DNA of 64,000 bases from Falsiroseomonas sp046052145 (GTDB lineage Bacteria > Pseudomonadota > Alphaproteobacteria > Acetobacterales > Acetobacteraceae): positions 62,001 through 126,000 of the forward strand of contig JBJOMW010000008.1 of assembly GCA_046052145.1 (NCBI GenBank). Direction: 5' to 3'. The translations under genes were made by a program, and so were the position numbers. The notes below the pieces were generated by a model. The model was not told the DNA's origin. It saw only the letters and a list, made by a program, of their open reading frames with translations, and did not search any database. Shown here piece after piece: positions 1 to 8,434 of this stretch (positions are counted from its first letter, which is position 1; the number at the start of each line of letters is the position of its first letter).

Positions 1-674
1 AGCGCCTTGCGCCGTTCCCAGCGATCCGTCTGCGGGTCATAGACCTCGTGCCAGCCGACCGAAGCGCGCTCGCTCTCGGGGTCCGATGCGCCGCCGATGT
101 GGTGGATCTTGCCGTCGATCACCGCGAGCGCGCCCGCGCCGCGCGGCCGCGGCATCGGCGCGATCGGCGCCCAGCGATCGGCCGCGATGTCATAGACGAA
201 GGCCAGCGTGTCGGAGCCGCGGTTCTGGTTGCTGAACCCGCCGAAGGCATAGATGCGGTCGCCATGCGCGACGACGCCGACATGGTTGGCGCCGCGCGGC
301 AGCCGCGCCTTCTCGGCCCAGCTGTTGGTCGTGGGGTCGTACACATGCACGAAGCTGTTGTTGACCATCTGCTCGGCATAGCCGCCGATGACCCAGAGCT
401 TGCCCTGCGCCTCGGCCGCCCAGGCCATCTCGGTGCGCGGGATGGGCAGCGGCGCGCGTTCCACCCAGCGGCCGGGCGGGCCGGCGGGCGCGGGGCTGTC
501 CACGAAGCGCTGCGCATATTGCTCGGGCGTGAGAACAACGGGGCCCGGGCCACGGAGCGGCGCCATCCGCTCGGTCGGGATCGGCGCGCCGTGATGCGGC
601 CGCTGCTGCGCGCTGGCTCCCGCGGCGGTCCCGAGCAGCCCGGCAGCCGCGCCGAGCATCATCCTGCGTCGCAT
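1..674 (-). CDS. Kelch-repeat protein, C-terminus outside window
   Basis: Exported beta-propeller protein of unknown function, cut off at its C-terminus by the window edge. The ATG at 674 opens a twin-Arg-poor but clearly hydrophobic signal peptide (about residues 1-23, ending near ASAQQ). At least three kelch units follow, each with a Gly-Gly pair and, about 20 residues later, a Tyr-Asp-Pro/Ile...Trp signature (for example VIGGYAEQ, AFGGFSNQ, HIGGASDP). Kelch propellers usually bind partners or carry enzymatic sites such as sialate mutarotase, but no catalytic signature can be assigned here. It diverges from the AraC regulator across 246 nt. Confidence 0.8.
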   Translation of the reverse strand, partial: MRRRMMLGAAAGLLGTAAGASAQQRPHHGAPIPTERMAPLRGPGPVVLTPEQYAQRFVDSPAPAGPPGRWVERAPLPIPRTEMAWAAEAQGKLWVIGGYAEQMVNNSFVHVYDPTTNSWAEKARLPRGANHVGVVAHGDRIYAFGGFSNQNRGSDTLAFVYDIAADRWAPIAPMPRPRGAGALAVIDGKIHHIGGASDPESERASVGWHEVYDPQTDRWERRKA

Positions 675-920
675 CGTTCCTGATCCCTCATTGGACGGTT
701 GCCCGCGAGACTAGGCGGTGAAGGCCCGGCGGAAAAGACCGCTGCGCAGCGTCACGCAGGCCCGCAACGCCGCAGCCACTGATCCGGAAACGAAATAACA
801 AGTTGGATCAACTTTACGTGCCAAACCAACATCTTGGGCCGCAGCCCCCAAATCCAGTTTGCGCCAATAGTGCGCTTTTGATACGTTTTGGTAATAGTCC
901 AAGAGGGGGCGTATCGCGCC
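675..920. promoter_or_regulatory. Divergent intergenic region between kelch gene and araC-type gene
   Basis: This 246-nt stretch separates two divergent starts. Positions about 790-900 are noticeably richer in A/T than the surroundings, as expected for promoters in a high-GC genome. A TTGCGC at 859-864 followed by GATACG at 880-885 is a weak promoter-like pair with short spacing. A purine-rich AAGAGGGGG at 901-909 is the likely ribosome binding site of the regulator. No clear operator palindrome was found. Confidence 0.35.
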
Positions 921-2048
921 ATGAATGCAATCCCGCTGCCGGGACAGGACGCGATGGCCACGGCTTGCCGGGGCGGCATCAGGCCTGTCCTCTTCACCAC
1001 CACAGGCCTGCCCCACCGCCAGCGGCTGGAGGCGTGGAATGCCCGCTTCGGCAGCTTGAATTCCGTCCAGGTGGCCGACCCGGCGGCGAGCAGCCTGTTC
1101 GTCCACAACGAGAACTGGATGCTCGGCCCGATGCTGCTGAGCGCCAACCGCATCAGCAGCGCCCGCTTCGAGCGAGACCTGCGCCAAACCCGCCTCGACG
1201 GCCTCGATCACTGGGTGGTGCGGGTGCTGCGCCGCGGCGTCAGCGACGTGCGGTTCGGCGAGACCTGCCACCGGCTCAACGCAGGCCAGCCCTTCCTGTT
1301 CTCGCTCGACCAGGCCTGGGTCAAGGAATGGACGGACTGCGAGTGGGTCTCGCTCTGCATCCCGCGCGACGCCCTGCCCTGCAGCGCGGCGGAGGTGGCG
1401 ACGCTCGGCACGGGCCCGCTCACCGGCCCCTGCGCGCCGCTGCTCGCGGACTACCTGCTCATGCTCGAGCGCCATGTGCGCGAGGCCACGGCCGACCACA
1501 TCCCCGCCCTGGTCGAAGCGACGCGCGCCATGCTCGGCGCCTGCCTGCCGCAACCCGCCCAGCCGCAGGGCGCCCCGACCGCTGCGGTCGGCAGCGTGCA
1601 GTTCGAACGCCTGCGCCTGCTGATCCGCCGCAACATTGCCTCGCCCTCGCTCAGCGCGCAGCGCCTTGCCCGGCTGGCCGGCATGTCGCGCTCCTCGCTC
1701 TACCGCCTTTTCGAGCCGCATGGCGGCGTGGCGAGCTACATCCAGGCGCAGCGCCTGCGGCTTGCGCATGCGCTGCTCTCGGACCCGGCCCTGTCTGCGG
1801 TGCCCGTCGGCGTCTTGGCCGAGCGCGCGGGGTTCTTCGACGCCAGCGCCTTCAGCCGCGCCTTCCGCACCGCCTATGGCTACCCGCCGCGGGAAGCGCG
1901 GCTCGCCGCGCTTTCAGGGCTGCCGCTGCCGGGTGCGGCGCCCTCCCGCCCCGATGCCGTGCGGGATGGCGATTTCAGCAGCCTGCTGCGGGGGATGTCC
2001 GGCGGCGCCGCGCTCAGCGCCGGCGCAGCGCGCGACCGAATTCCCTGA
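921..2048 (+). CDS. AraC-family transcriptional regulator
   Basis: One-component transcription factor of 375 aa. The N-terminal two thirds resembles the AraC-binding-like cupin domain (PF14525 type). The C-terminal AraC helix-turn-helix pair is seen around residues 235-315, with LAGMSRSSLYRLFE in the first HTH and ERAGFFDASAFSRAFR, the typical second-HTH signature, followed by YGYPPREAR. The ATG at 921 is chosen over an upstream GTG at 888 because a purine-rich site lies 11 nt before it. The ligand is unknown. Its 3' end overlaps the convergent sterol-desaturase gene by 35 nt. It may control the divergent kelch gene or the neighbouring cluster (inference). Confidence 0.85.
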   Translation: MNAIPLPGQDAMATACRGGIRPVLFTTTGLPHRQRLEAWNARFGSLNSVQVADPAASSLFVHNENWMLGPMLLSANRISSARFERDLRQTRLDGLDHWVVRVLRRGVSDVRFGETCHRLNAGQPFLFSLDQAWVKEWTDCEWVSLCIPRDALPCSAAEVATLGTGPLTGPCAPLLADYLLMLERHVREATADHIPALVEATRAMLGACLPQPAQPQGAPTAAVGSVQFERLRLLIRRNIASPSLSAQRLARLAGMSRSSLYRLFEPHGGVASYIQAQRLRLAHALLSDPALSAVPVGVLAERAGFFDASAFSRAFRTAYGYPPREARLAALSGLPLPGAAPSRPDAVRDGDFSSLLRGMSGGAALSAGAARDRIP

Positions 2049-2958
2049 AGCCGTCCACCTGCTGGCGAAACCAGCCGCCGGTCGCCAGGCTCTCCGGCGC
2101 CATCGGGTCGCCGGTGCGGGGATAGCTGCGGCGGTCAAAATCGGCGGTGCGGAACATCCAATCCCAGATCGGCAGCAGCACTGCATAGTTCCGCCCGTGC
2201 TCGCCGGCCGACAGTTCCCCGTGATGGATGCGGTGGAAGCGCGGCGAGACCAGCACGCGTTCGCCGACGCTACCGAAATCCAGCCGCACATTCGCATGGC
2301 TCAGGCTTTCGGCCAGTTGGCGCAGCATGACGATCAGCACGAACTGCACCGGCGGCACGCCGATCAGCAGCGCGACCACGCCGAACCAGACAGCGGCGAT
2401 CGCATCGTCCAGCAGATGGTTGCGGTCATCGGTCCAGAAGGTCATCTGGCGCTGCGCGTGATGCACGCTGTGCAGTGCATACCACCAGCCGAACATGTGC
2501 TGGAAACGATGACGCCAGTATTCGCCGAAATCCAGGATCACCACATACAGCAGCAGCGCCAGCAGCGGCCATTCGCGCAAGCCGGGGAACATGGTCTCGA
2601 GCGTCGGCGCGACGAAGCCGGTATCCGCCAGCCACCCCTGCAGCGTGCGTTCCGCCGAGGACAGCAGCACGAAGGCGATCAGCGGCAACAGGCCAAGGCG
2701 CGCGAGCAGCGTGTAGATCACATCCGTCCAGATCGCCTTCTGGTCGGTGACCGCCTCCACCGGCTTGATCGCTTCCAGCGGCCGGCAGACGGCATAGACG
2801 ACCGCGATCTGCACGATGCCAAGCAGCGCGAAATCCAGCCATTCCTGCACCCGGTCGGCCCAGAGCATGAGCCCGAGCGAATAGAGCGCCGGCTGCACGG
2901 CGCTTTCATAGATCGCGCCGGAGCTCTCCACCCAAAGCCTGATCAGCCAATCGAACAT
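2014..2958 (-). CDS. Sterol desaturase / fatty acid hydroxylase family membrane protein
   Basis: Integral-membrane di-iron hydroxylase/desaturase family protein, 314 aa. The three histidine clusters of the family are present in order: HRFQH, HSVHH and HRIHH, which ligate the di-iron centre. Several hydrophobic segments lie between residues 10 and 190. Substrates in bacteria are lipids such as hopanoids, carotenoids or fatty acids; which applies here cannot be told. The ATG overlaps the stop of the upstream deacetylase by one base (TGATG), so it is the last gene of a three-gene minus-strand operon. The 3' end runs 35 nt into the convergent AraC gene. Confidence 0.88.
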   Translation of the reverse strand: MFDWLIRLWVESSGAIYESAVQPALYSLGLMLWADRVQEWLDFALLGIVQIAVVYAVCRPLEAIKPVEAVTDQKAIWTDVIYTLLARLGLLPLIAFVLLSSAERTLQGWLADTGFVAPTLETMFPGLREWPLLALLLYVVILDFGEYWRHRFQHMFGWWYALHSVHHAQRQMTFWTDDRNHLLDDAIAAVWFGVVALLIGVPPVQFVLIVMLRQLAESLSHANVRLDFGSVGERVLVSPRFHRIHHGELSAGEHGRNYAVLLPIWDWMFRTADFDRRSYPRTGDPMAPESLATGGWFRQQVDGFREFGRALRRR

Positions 2959-3725
2959 CAGCTGCCTATACCTTCTCTCGGCAGAGTCTCGAAGCAGAAG
3001 CCCCGCGCGATCAAGCCGGTGATCAGCTCCTCGAAGATGCCAGCGAAGGGCTCGCGCCGGCTGCGCACGCCCCAATGCATCACCAGCACCTCGCCCGCGC
3101 GGATATTCGCGAGGTTTCGCCGCAGCAGCGTGGCGTTCGGGTGCTGCGCGGCATCCAGCTCATCGCCGAGGAAGCCGTTCCGCGTCCAGCCCTGGTGCCG
3201 CAGCCCGCAGGCGCTGGCCATGCGCAGCGCGCCCGGCGTCGTGATCCCCCCCGGCGCGCGCCAGAGCGGCAGCACCACCGCATCGGGCGCCATCCGGCGC
3301 AGCGCGGCGATGGGCCTGTCGAGTTCAGCGCAGAGCCCGGCCTGGTCCAGCACCTCCTCCGCCCCGCCGCCCCAGCGGACATAGCGCGTCTGCCCGGGTG
3401 CCGTGTCACCGCGGAAGTACCAGTGTCGCCAGGTGTGGCTGGCGAAGACATGCCCCTCCGCCGCCCGCGCCCGCCAGAAGGGCGCCCAGGCGTCGGACAG
3501 CGTCGTGTCGCCCCGAAACGTCGGCTCATCGGCCACGAAGAGCGTCGCGCGCACGCGATGCCGCGCGAGGATGGCGGCAAGCTGCTCGGCCTCTCGGCTC
3601 CAGCCAGTGTCGATGGTCAGGTAGAGCGGCCCCGCGCAGCGCGCCGGCGATTGCGCGCGCGCCGGCGTGGCCAGGGAGGCAAGGCCGGCCGCCAGACCCG
3701 CGCCGAGCAATCCCCGCCGTAGCAT
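2958..3725 (-). CDS. NodB-like polysaccharide deacetylase, atypical metal motif
   Basis: Predicted exported carbohydrate-esterase-4 type protein, 255 aa, with a signal peptide at residues 1-24 ending in ARAQS. The NodB fold is recognised by TIDTGW near residue 37 (family consensus TFDDG) and by SHTWRHWYF (family HS/TxxxH). The second Asp of the TFDDG motif, normally a metal ligand, is Thr here, so activity may be altered or lost. LWRAPGG, VLVMHWG and similar later motifs fit the family. The start at 3725 sits four bases after the upstream beta-propeller stop; the stop overlaps the downstream desaturase start. Confidence 0.8.
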   Translation of the reverse strand: MLRRGLLGAGLAAGLASLATPARAQSPARCAGPLYLTIDTGWSREAEQLAAILARHRVRATLFVADEPTFRGDTTLSDAWAPFWRARAAEGHVFASHTWRHWYFRGDTAPGQTRYVRWGGGAEEVLDQAGLCAELDRPIAALRRMAPDAVVLPLWRAPGGITTPGALRMASACGLRHQGWTRNGFLGDELDAAQHPNATLLRRNLANIRAGEVLVMHWGVRSRREPFAGIFEELITGLIARGFCFETLPREGIGS

Positions 3726-3729
3726 CACG

Positions 3730-4866
3730 TCAGCGGCGCGCCGCGGGCGCGGCTGCCGGCGTGGCAGGCGTGGACGTGGCAGGGTTGGGCGTGGCCGGCG
3801 CGGGCGTGGCCGCCCGTTGCGCGGAGGGCGGAGCCGCCATCGGCGCGGCGAGAGGCCGCGTGCCGGAGGTAGCGCCCGCCAGCGCCCAGGTGAAATCCCC
3901 CGCCACACCCTCGCGCCGCGGCTTGAAGAAGATGCCGTGCGGGCTGCGCCCAACGCGCCCGGTCTGCCATTGCGGCTGCGCGTTCGGGTCGCGCGGGTCC
4001 ACCACCGCGATCCGCCCCTGCCAGCGCAGCGTCATCCAGACGCGCCCTTCGGGGTCGAAGGTGATGCAATCCGGCCCGCCAGGGATGTTCCACACCCGCC
4101 GCACCGCCAGCGTCTCCGGGTCGATCTCCGCCAGCCGGCTGTCCACGCGGGAGGTCGCGAAGAGCGCGCGCCCATCCGGCGAGGGGAAAAGGGTGTGCGC
4201 CCCGCGCCCCAAGGTGAATCCGCGCGTCACCTCGCGCGTCTCGGGGTCGAGGACAGCGAAGTAATCGGCCCCCATCACGCCGATGATCAGCTTGCCGCGA
4301 TGCCAGATGATCCCCGCCGGCTCCGGCCCAACCTCGGCCGACCAGAGCTGGGTACGGGTTTCCATGTCGAAGGCCACCACCGCGCGGTCGCCCTGCATCG
4401 TGACAAAGACGCGCCGGCTGTCGGGGGAGAAGGCGATGTGGCTCGGCATGTCGCCCGGGCGGAAGCGGTGCACCAGGGCGAGCGTCGCGGCGTCGTAGAT
4501 GTCCACCTGGTCGCGGCGGAGGCTCGCCACCACCAGCCAGCGCCCATCGGGGCTGTATTCCAGATGGTAGGGGTTCGAGATTCGCTCCCGCCGCCTGACC
4601 TCGCCAGTCGAGGGGTCGAGGAAGATCAGCTCATTCCCCGCCGAATCGCCCAGCACCAGCTCCCGCCCATCCGGCGTCAGCACCAAATGGTGCGGCTCCC
4701 GCAGCACCGGGATGCGGCGGATTTCCTGGCGAGTCGCCGGGTCCACGATGCTGATCGAGGCCTCGCCCGAATTCAGCACGAAGAGGAGGTCGGCGCGCGC
4801 CGCCGCCGGCAGCAAGGCGGCCGACAGCAGCAGGCTCAGGGCGAAAAGGCAGTGTCGCAGGCGCAC
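3730..4866 (-). CDS. YVTN-type beta-propeller protein, secreted
   Basis: Exported seven-bladed-type beta-propeller of 378 aa. A signal peptide (about residues 1-24, ending ARA) is followed by repeated blades with the pattern FSPDGR or a close variant (YSPDGRWLVVA, FSPDSRRVFV, PSPDGRALFA, FDPEGRVWMT), the hallmark of YVTN/NHL/PQQ-like repeats. The last 50 residues are a Pro/Ala/Thr-rich low-complexity tail. The GTG at 4866 is preferred because GAGGA lies 8 nt upstream, while the longer ATG reading lacks this. It heads an operon with the NodB-like deacetylase and the desaturase, hinting at a cell-envelope role (inference). Confidence 0.78.
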   Translation of the reverse strand: MRLRHCLFALSLLLSAALLPAAARADLLFVLNSGEASISIVDPATRQEIRRIPVLREPHHLVLTPDGRELVLGDSAGNELIFLDPSTGEVRRRERISNPYHLEYSPDGRWLVVASLRRDQVDIYDAATLALVHRFRPGDMPSHIAFSPDSRRVFVTMQGDRAVVAFDMETRTQLWSAEVGPEPAGIIWHRGKLIIGVMGADYFAVLDPETREVTRGFTLGRGAHTLFPSPDGRALFATSRVDSRLAEIDPETLAVRRVWNIPGGPDCITFDPEGRVWMTLRWQGRIAVVDPRDPNAQPQWQTGRVGRSPHGIFFKPRREGVAGDFTWALAGATSGTRPLAAPMAAPPSAQRAATPAPATPNPATSTPATPAAAPAARR

Positions 4867-4979
4867 GGAGCGTCCTCGGCAGCTTGGTGTTTGAGGCGAT
4901 TGAGCAGCCGCCCCGGCGCTTGTCCAGCGCGGTCTCATGGAGCGCAGGCGAAACCTGCGTCACCCCATCCGCGCACGGG

Positions 4980-5405
4980 TCATTCCGCCGGTTTGAAACC
5001 GAGCGAGACGCCGTTCATGCAATAGCGTTGCCCGGTCGGCTGCGGCCCATCGGGGAAGACGTGGCCAAGATGCCCGCCGCATTGCGCGCAATGCACCTCG
5101 GTCCGCGTCATGAAGAAGGACCGGTCGGTGCGGGTCGCGACCGCGCCTTCGATCGGCGCCCAGAAGCTCGGCCAGCCGGAGCCGCTTTCGTATTTCGTCG
5201 TCGCCTCGAAGAGCGGCGCGTCGCAGCCGGCGCAGGCGAAGATGCCGGGGCGCTTCTCGGCATTGAGCGCGCTGGTGCCCGGCCGTTCCGTGCCGTGCTC
5301 GCGCAGCACCCGAAAGGCCTCCGGCGAGAGAATGGCGCGCCATTCCGCCTCGGTCTTCGCGACCGGGAAGGTTTCGTCGCCATGCTTGGATTTGGTGCCG
5401 AACAT
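4980..5405 (-). CDS. msrB: Peptide-methionine (R)-S-oxide reductase MsrB
   Basis: Repairs methionine-R-sulfoxide in proteins using thioredoxin, 141 aa. Zinc-binding Cys pairs are C58/C61 (CAGC) and C106/C109 (CAQC). The catalytic Cys is C129 in QRYCMNG (family RYCxN), and SGSGWPSFW and GHLGHVFPDG are the family blocks. The ATG at 5405 overlaps the msrA stop by one base (TGATG), which makes it better than the GTG three bases upstream. No signal peptide, so cytoplasmic. It forms a two-gene operon with msrA. Confidence 0.96.
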   Translation of the reverse strand: MFGTKSKHGDETFPVAKTEAEWRAILSPEAFRVLREHGTERPGTSALNAEKRPGIFACAGCDAPLFEATTKYESGSGWPSFWAPIEGAVATRTDRSFFMTRTEVHCAQCGGHLGHVFPDGPQPTGQRYCMNGVSLGFKPAE

Positions 5406-5950
5406 CACGCGGCCCCCTTCTTCAGCCGATCAGCAAATATTTTGCGGAACTTCGCCACCTTCGGCGCGACCACGACGCGGCAATAGCCCGACCAGGGGTT
5501 GCGGGCAAAATAGTCCTGGTGCTCCGCCTCGCCCGGCCAGAAGCGCACGAGTGGCTCGACCTCCGTCACCGCCTTCGCCCCCCAGATGCCGGAGCCATCC
5601 ACCTCCGCGATCACCTCGCGCGCAATCCGCTCCTGCTCTGGCGAATGGGTCAGGATGATGGAGCGGTATTGCGGCCCGACATCATTGCCCTGCCGGTCCT
5701 TGGTCGTCGGGTCGTGCAGGGTGAAGAACATGCGCAGCAAATCGGCGTAGCTCACCTTCGCCGGGTCGAAGTCGATCTGCACCACCTCCGCATGGCCGGT
5801 CCGCTTGGCGCAGACCTCCTCATAGCTCGGGTTCTCGACATGGCCGCCGGCATAGCCGCTCTCGGCGCGCGAGACCCCGTCCAGGTGGCGCAGCGCGCCC
5901 TCGATGCACCAGAAGCAACCGCCGCCGAGCGTTGCCGTCTCCATCGCCAT
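5405..5950 (-). CDS. msrA: Peptide-methionine (S)-S-oxide reductase MsrA
   Basis: Reduces methionine-S-sulfoxide, 181 aa, cytoplasmic. The catalytic motif GCFWC is at residues 11-15 with nucleophile C12. Other family blocks include SGYAGG, GHAEVVQIDFDP, FFTLHDPTT and QYRSII. A GGAGGAC site 7-8 nt upstream supports the ATG at 5950. Translation is coupled to msrB. The pair is an oxidative-damage repair unit; the neighbouring genes give no further clue to regulation. Confidence 0.97.
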   Translation of the reverse strand: MAMETATLGGGCFWCIEGALRHLDGVSRAESGYAGGHVENPSYEEVCAKRTGHAEVVQIDFDPAKVSYADLLRMFFTLHDPTTKDRQGNDVGPQYRSIILTHSPEQERIAREVIAEVDGSGIWGAKAVTEVEPLVRFWPGEAEHQDYFARNPWSGYCRVVVAPKVAKFRKIFADRLKKGAA

Positions 5951-6045
5951 TCGGGCGTCCTCCGTCTCTCGGTCCAGATGTGGTGTCTCCGGACCAAGCG
6001 TGCAGGGGGTTACCGAAGCCGGGCAAGCGGGGCAGTCTGTGGCCC

Positions 6046-7089
6046 ATGAGCACGCCCGCCCTCGAAGCCGCCGCTGCCTTCGCCGCCGCGCATGAATCCC
6101 CCTTCCCGCGCGATCTCCGCGCGCATCTGGAATCGGGGCATTTCGAGCCCGCGCCCTTCAACGCCATCCTTGGGCCCATCTTCCCGCGCGGCGCGCCGAA
6201 CGGCCTCGTCACCCGCCGGGGCGAGACGCTGGTCAGCTGGGGCGACACGCGCCAGGCCGACATGACCTTCAGCGTGGCGAAATCCTACCTTTCGCTGCTG
6301 GCCGGCATCGCCTGGGCCGATGGGCTGCTGCCCGACCTCGACGAGCCGGTGCGCCGGCGCGTGCAGGATGGCGGCTTCGAGAGCGACCAGAACGCGCCCA
6401 TCACCTGGCGGCATCTGCTGACCAATACCTCCGAATGGGAGGGCGAGTTGTTCGGCAAATCGGATCTGATCGACCGCGGCCGCGACCTGGCGCGGGAAGG
6501 CGCGGGGCCGAAGGGCGTGGCCCGCCCGCTGCAGGCCCCGGGCAGCTACTGGGAATACAACGACGTCCGCGTGAACCGCCTGTCGCTCAGCCTGCTGCAC
6601 CTGTTCCGCCGCCCGCTGCCGGAGGTCTTCGCGGAGCGCATCCTGGACCCGATCGGCGGCAGCCGGGACTGGACCTGGTATGCCTATGACAATGCGATGG
6701 TGGAGTTGGATGGCCGCCGCCTGCCGTCGGTCCCCGGCGGCACGCATTGGGGCGCCGGGCTTCGCATCCATGCCGAGGACCAGGAGAAGGTCGGGCGCCT
6801 CGTGCTGCAGCACGGCGCCTGGGGCGGTAAGCAACTGGTCCCCGCACAATGGCTGGAGTGGTCCGTGGCCCCCTGCCCGCTCAACCCCTCCTACGGCTTC
6901 CTGTGGTGGCTGAACGGCGCGGGGCGGCATCCGCTGGCGCCGAAGAGCTCAGTCTTCGCCCAAGGAGCCGGCGGCAACTACACCTGGATCTGGCCGGAGG
7001 GCGAGGTCGTGGCGGTGGCCCGCTGGATCCACCCCGACGCGCTGGGCCGCTTCTGCGCGATGGTGGTGGAGGCGGTGCAGGCGGGCTGA
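6046..7089 (+). CDS. Serine hydrolase, beta-lactamase (class C/DD-peptidase-like) family
   Basis: 347-aa member of the beta-lactamase-related serine hydrolase family (PF00144). The SxxK nucleophile motif appears as FSVAKSYLSL near residue 75, and the YxN-type motif as YWEYNDVRVN near residue 170. Without a recognisable signal peptide it is probably a cytoplasmic esterase or 6-aminohexanoate-dimer-hydrolase-like enzyme rather than a resistance enzyme. The ATG at 6046 is chosen because the upstream extension is Pro/Arg-rich shadow sequence. It stands alone between divergent msrA and the convergent CoA-transferase. Confidence 0.82.
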   Translation: MSTPALEAAAAFAAAHESPFPRDLRAHLESGHFEPAPFNAILGPIFPRGAPNGLVTRRGETLVSWGDTRQADMTFSVAKSYLSLLAGIAWADGLLPDLDEPVRRRVQDGGFESDQNAPITWRHLLTNTSEWEGELFGKSDLIDRGRDLAREGAGPKGVARPLQAPGSYWEYNDVRVNRLSLSLLHLFRRPLPEVFAERILDPIGGSRDWTWYAYDNAMVELDGRRLPSVPGGTHWGAGLRIHAEDQEKVGRLVLQHGAWGGKQLVPAQWLEWSVAPCPLNPSYGFLWWLNGAGRHPLAPKSSVFAQGAGGNYTWIWPEGEVVAVARWIHPDALGRFCAMVVEAVQAG

Positions 7090-7108
7090 GCGCCCGCCCG
7101 CGCCAGCC

Positions 7109-8434
7109 TCACAGATAAAACCTCGGCACCAGCCCCTTCTCGCGCGCCTGGCGTGACAGGTCCTCGCGGAAATCGGGATGCGCCAGGCCGATGATCGCGC
7201 GCGCGCGCTCGGCCACCGACATGCCCTTCAGGTTCACGCAGCCGAATTCGGTGACGAGGTACATCATGTCCGACCGCGGCGTGGTGACGATGTTGCCCGC
7301 CGTGTGCTCCAGCACCACCCGGCTTTTCCGGATGCCCTTCCGCTCATAGGTGGACGCCAGGCAGATGAAGCTCTTGCCGCCCTTCGACGCATAGGCGCCG
7401 CGGACGAATTGCAGTTGCCCGCCCGTGCCGGAGATGTGGCGATGCCCGTCGCTCTCGCTCGCCGCCTGGCCCTGCAGATCCACCTGCGTCGTGTTGTTGA
7501 TCGCCACCACCCGGTCGTTCTGCGCGATCACCGCCGGGTCGTTGGTGGTGTCCACCGGCAGGCAGAGGAAATCGGGATTGTCCTGCACCGTGTCGTACAG
7601 ACGCTTCGTGCCGAGCGCGAAAGTGTAGGTGATCTTGCCCGGCTCCAGCGCCTTGCCCGTGCCGGGCACGAGCCCCGCGCGATAGAGCTCCGCCAGCCCG
7701 TCATTCAGCATCTCGGTATGGATGCCGAGGCCCTTCAGCCCGGCATCGAGCAGCATGGCGCAGACCGCATTCGGCATACCGCCGATGCCGATCTGCAGGC
7801 AGGCGCCGTCGCCGAGTTCGGCGGCGATGTGGCGCGCAACCGCGCGGTCCACCTCGGTCGCCTCGGTGCCGGGCAGTTCGGGGGTCGGGCCGTCCTCGCC
7901 CTCGATCACCCAGTCGATCTCATCGGGGCGGAGGCGGTTGTCGGTGCCGATGGCGCGCGGGACCTGGTTGGACACCTCGACGATCAGCGTCTTCGCCCGC
8001 TCGATGATCGCCCGCGTCCAGAGGCTGTTCGGGCCGATCGAATAGCAGCCCTCGGCATCCGGCGGCGCGACCTTCAGCACGGCGAAGTCCACGCGCTCGA
8101 TGTTGCGGCGGTAGTAGTGCGGGATCTCGCCGAGGTTGCAGGGGATGTAGGTGACGCGGCCGGCATCGTGCATGCGCCGGTCGTAGCCGGAGAAATGCCA
8201 GTTGAAGGCGTGAAAGGCGCGGCCCTCGGTGTCCTGCTCGAGCGTCGCGCGGGGGCGGACGGTCAGGCAGTTGCGGATGCCGACCCCTTGCAGCTCATGG
8301 CGCCGCGCGGCCAGTGCGCGGTCGAAGACGTCGGGCTGGTTGAAGGTGGCCCCGTATTCGACCCAGTCGCCGGAGCGGACAAGCGCCGCCGCCGCTTCGG
8401 CCGTGGTGTGCCTGGCCTGTTTCGCGCCCGCCAT
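7109..8434 (-). CDS. Acetyl-CoA hydrolase/transferase family protein (4-hydroxybutyrate/butyrate CoA-transferase-like)
   Basis: 441-aa class I CoA-transferase of the acetyl-CoA hydrolase/transferase family, cytoplasmic. Diagnostic sequence includes LQIGIGGMPNAV, GIHTEMLNDGL, the glycine-rich ISGTGGQLQFVRGAY and VTEFGCVNLKGMS. The family moves CoA between acetate and butyrate, 4-hydroxybutyrate or other short acids; the actual acyl donor cannot be told. An AGGAGGG site lies 9 nt upstream of the ATG. It is transcribed alone, diverging from the Bug receptor. Confidence 0.88.
   Translation of the reverse strand: MAGAKQARHTTAEAAAALVRSGDWVEYGATFNQPDVFDRALAARRHELQGVGIRNCLTVRPRATLEQDTEGRAFHAFNWHFSGYDRRMHDAGRVTYIPCNLGEIPHYYRRNIERVDFAVLKVAPPDAEGCYSIGPNSLWTRAIIERAKTLIVEVSNQVPRAIGTDNRLRPDEIDWVIEGEDGPTPELPGTEATEVDRAVARHIAAELGDGACLQIGIGGMPNAVCAMLLDAGLKGLGIHTEMLNDGLAELYRAGLVPGTGKALEPGKITYTFALGTKRLYDTVQDNPDFLCLPVDTTNDPAVIAQNDRVVAINNTTQVDLQGQAASESDGHRHISGTGGQLQFVRGAYASKGGKSFICLASTYERKGIRKSRVVLEHTAGNIVTTPRSDMMYLVTEFGCVNLKGMSVAERARAIIGLAHPDFREDLSRQAREKGLVPRFYL

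Noticed and set aside
1636..3384. 582-codon plus-strand open frame
   Set aside because: Off-frame within the AraC gene and then antisense to desaturase and deacetylase; translation has no family features.
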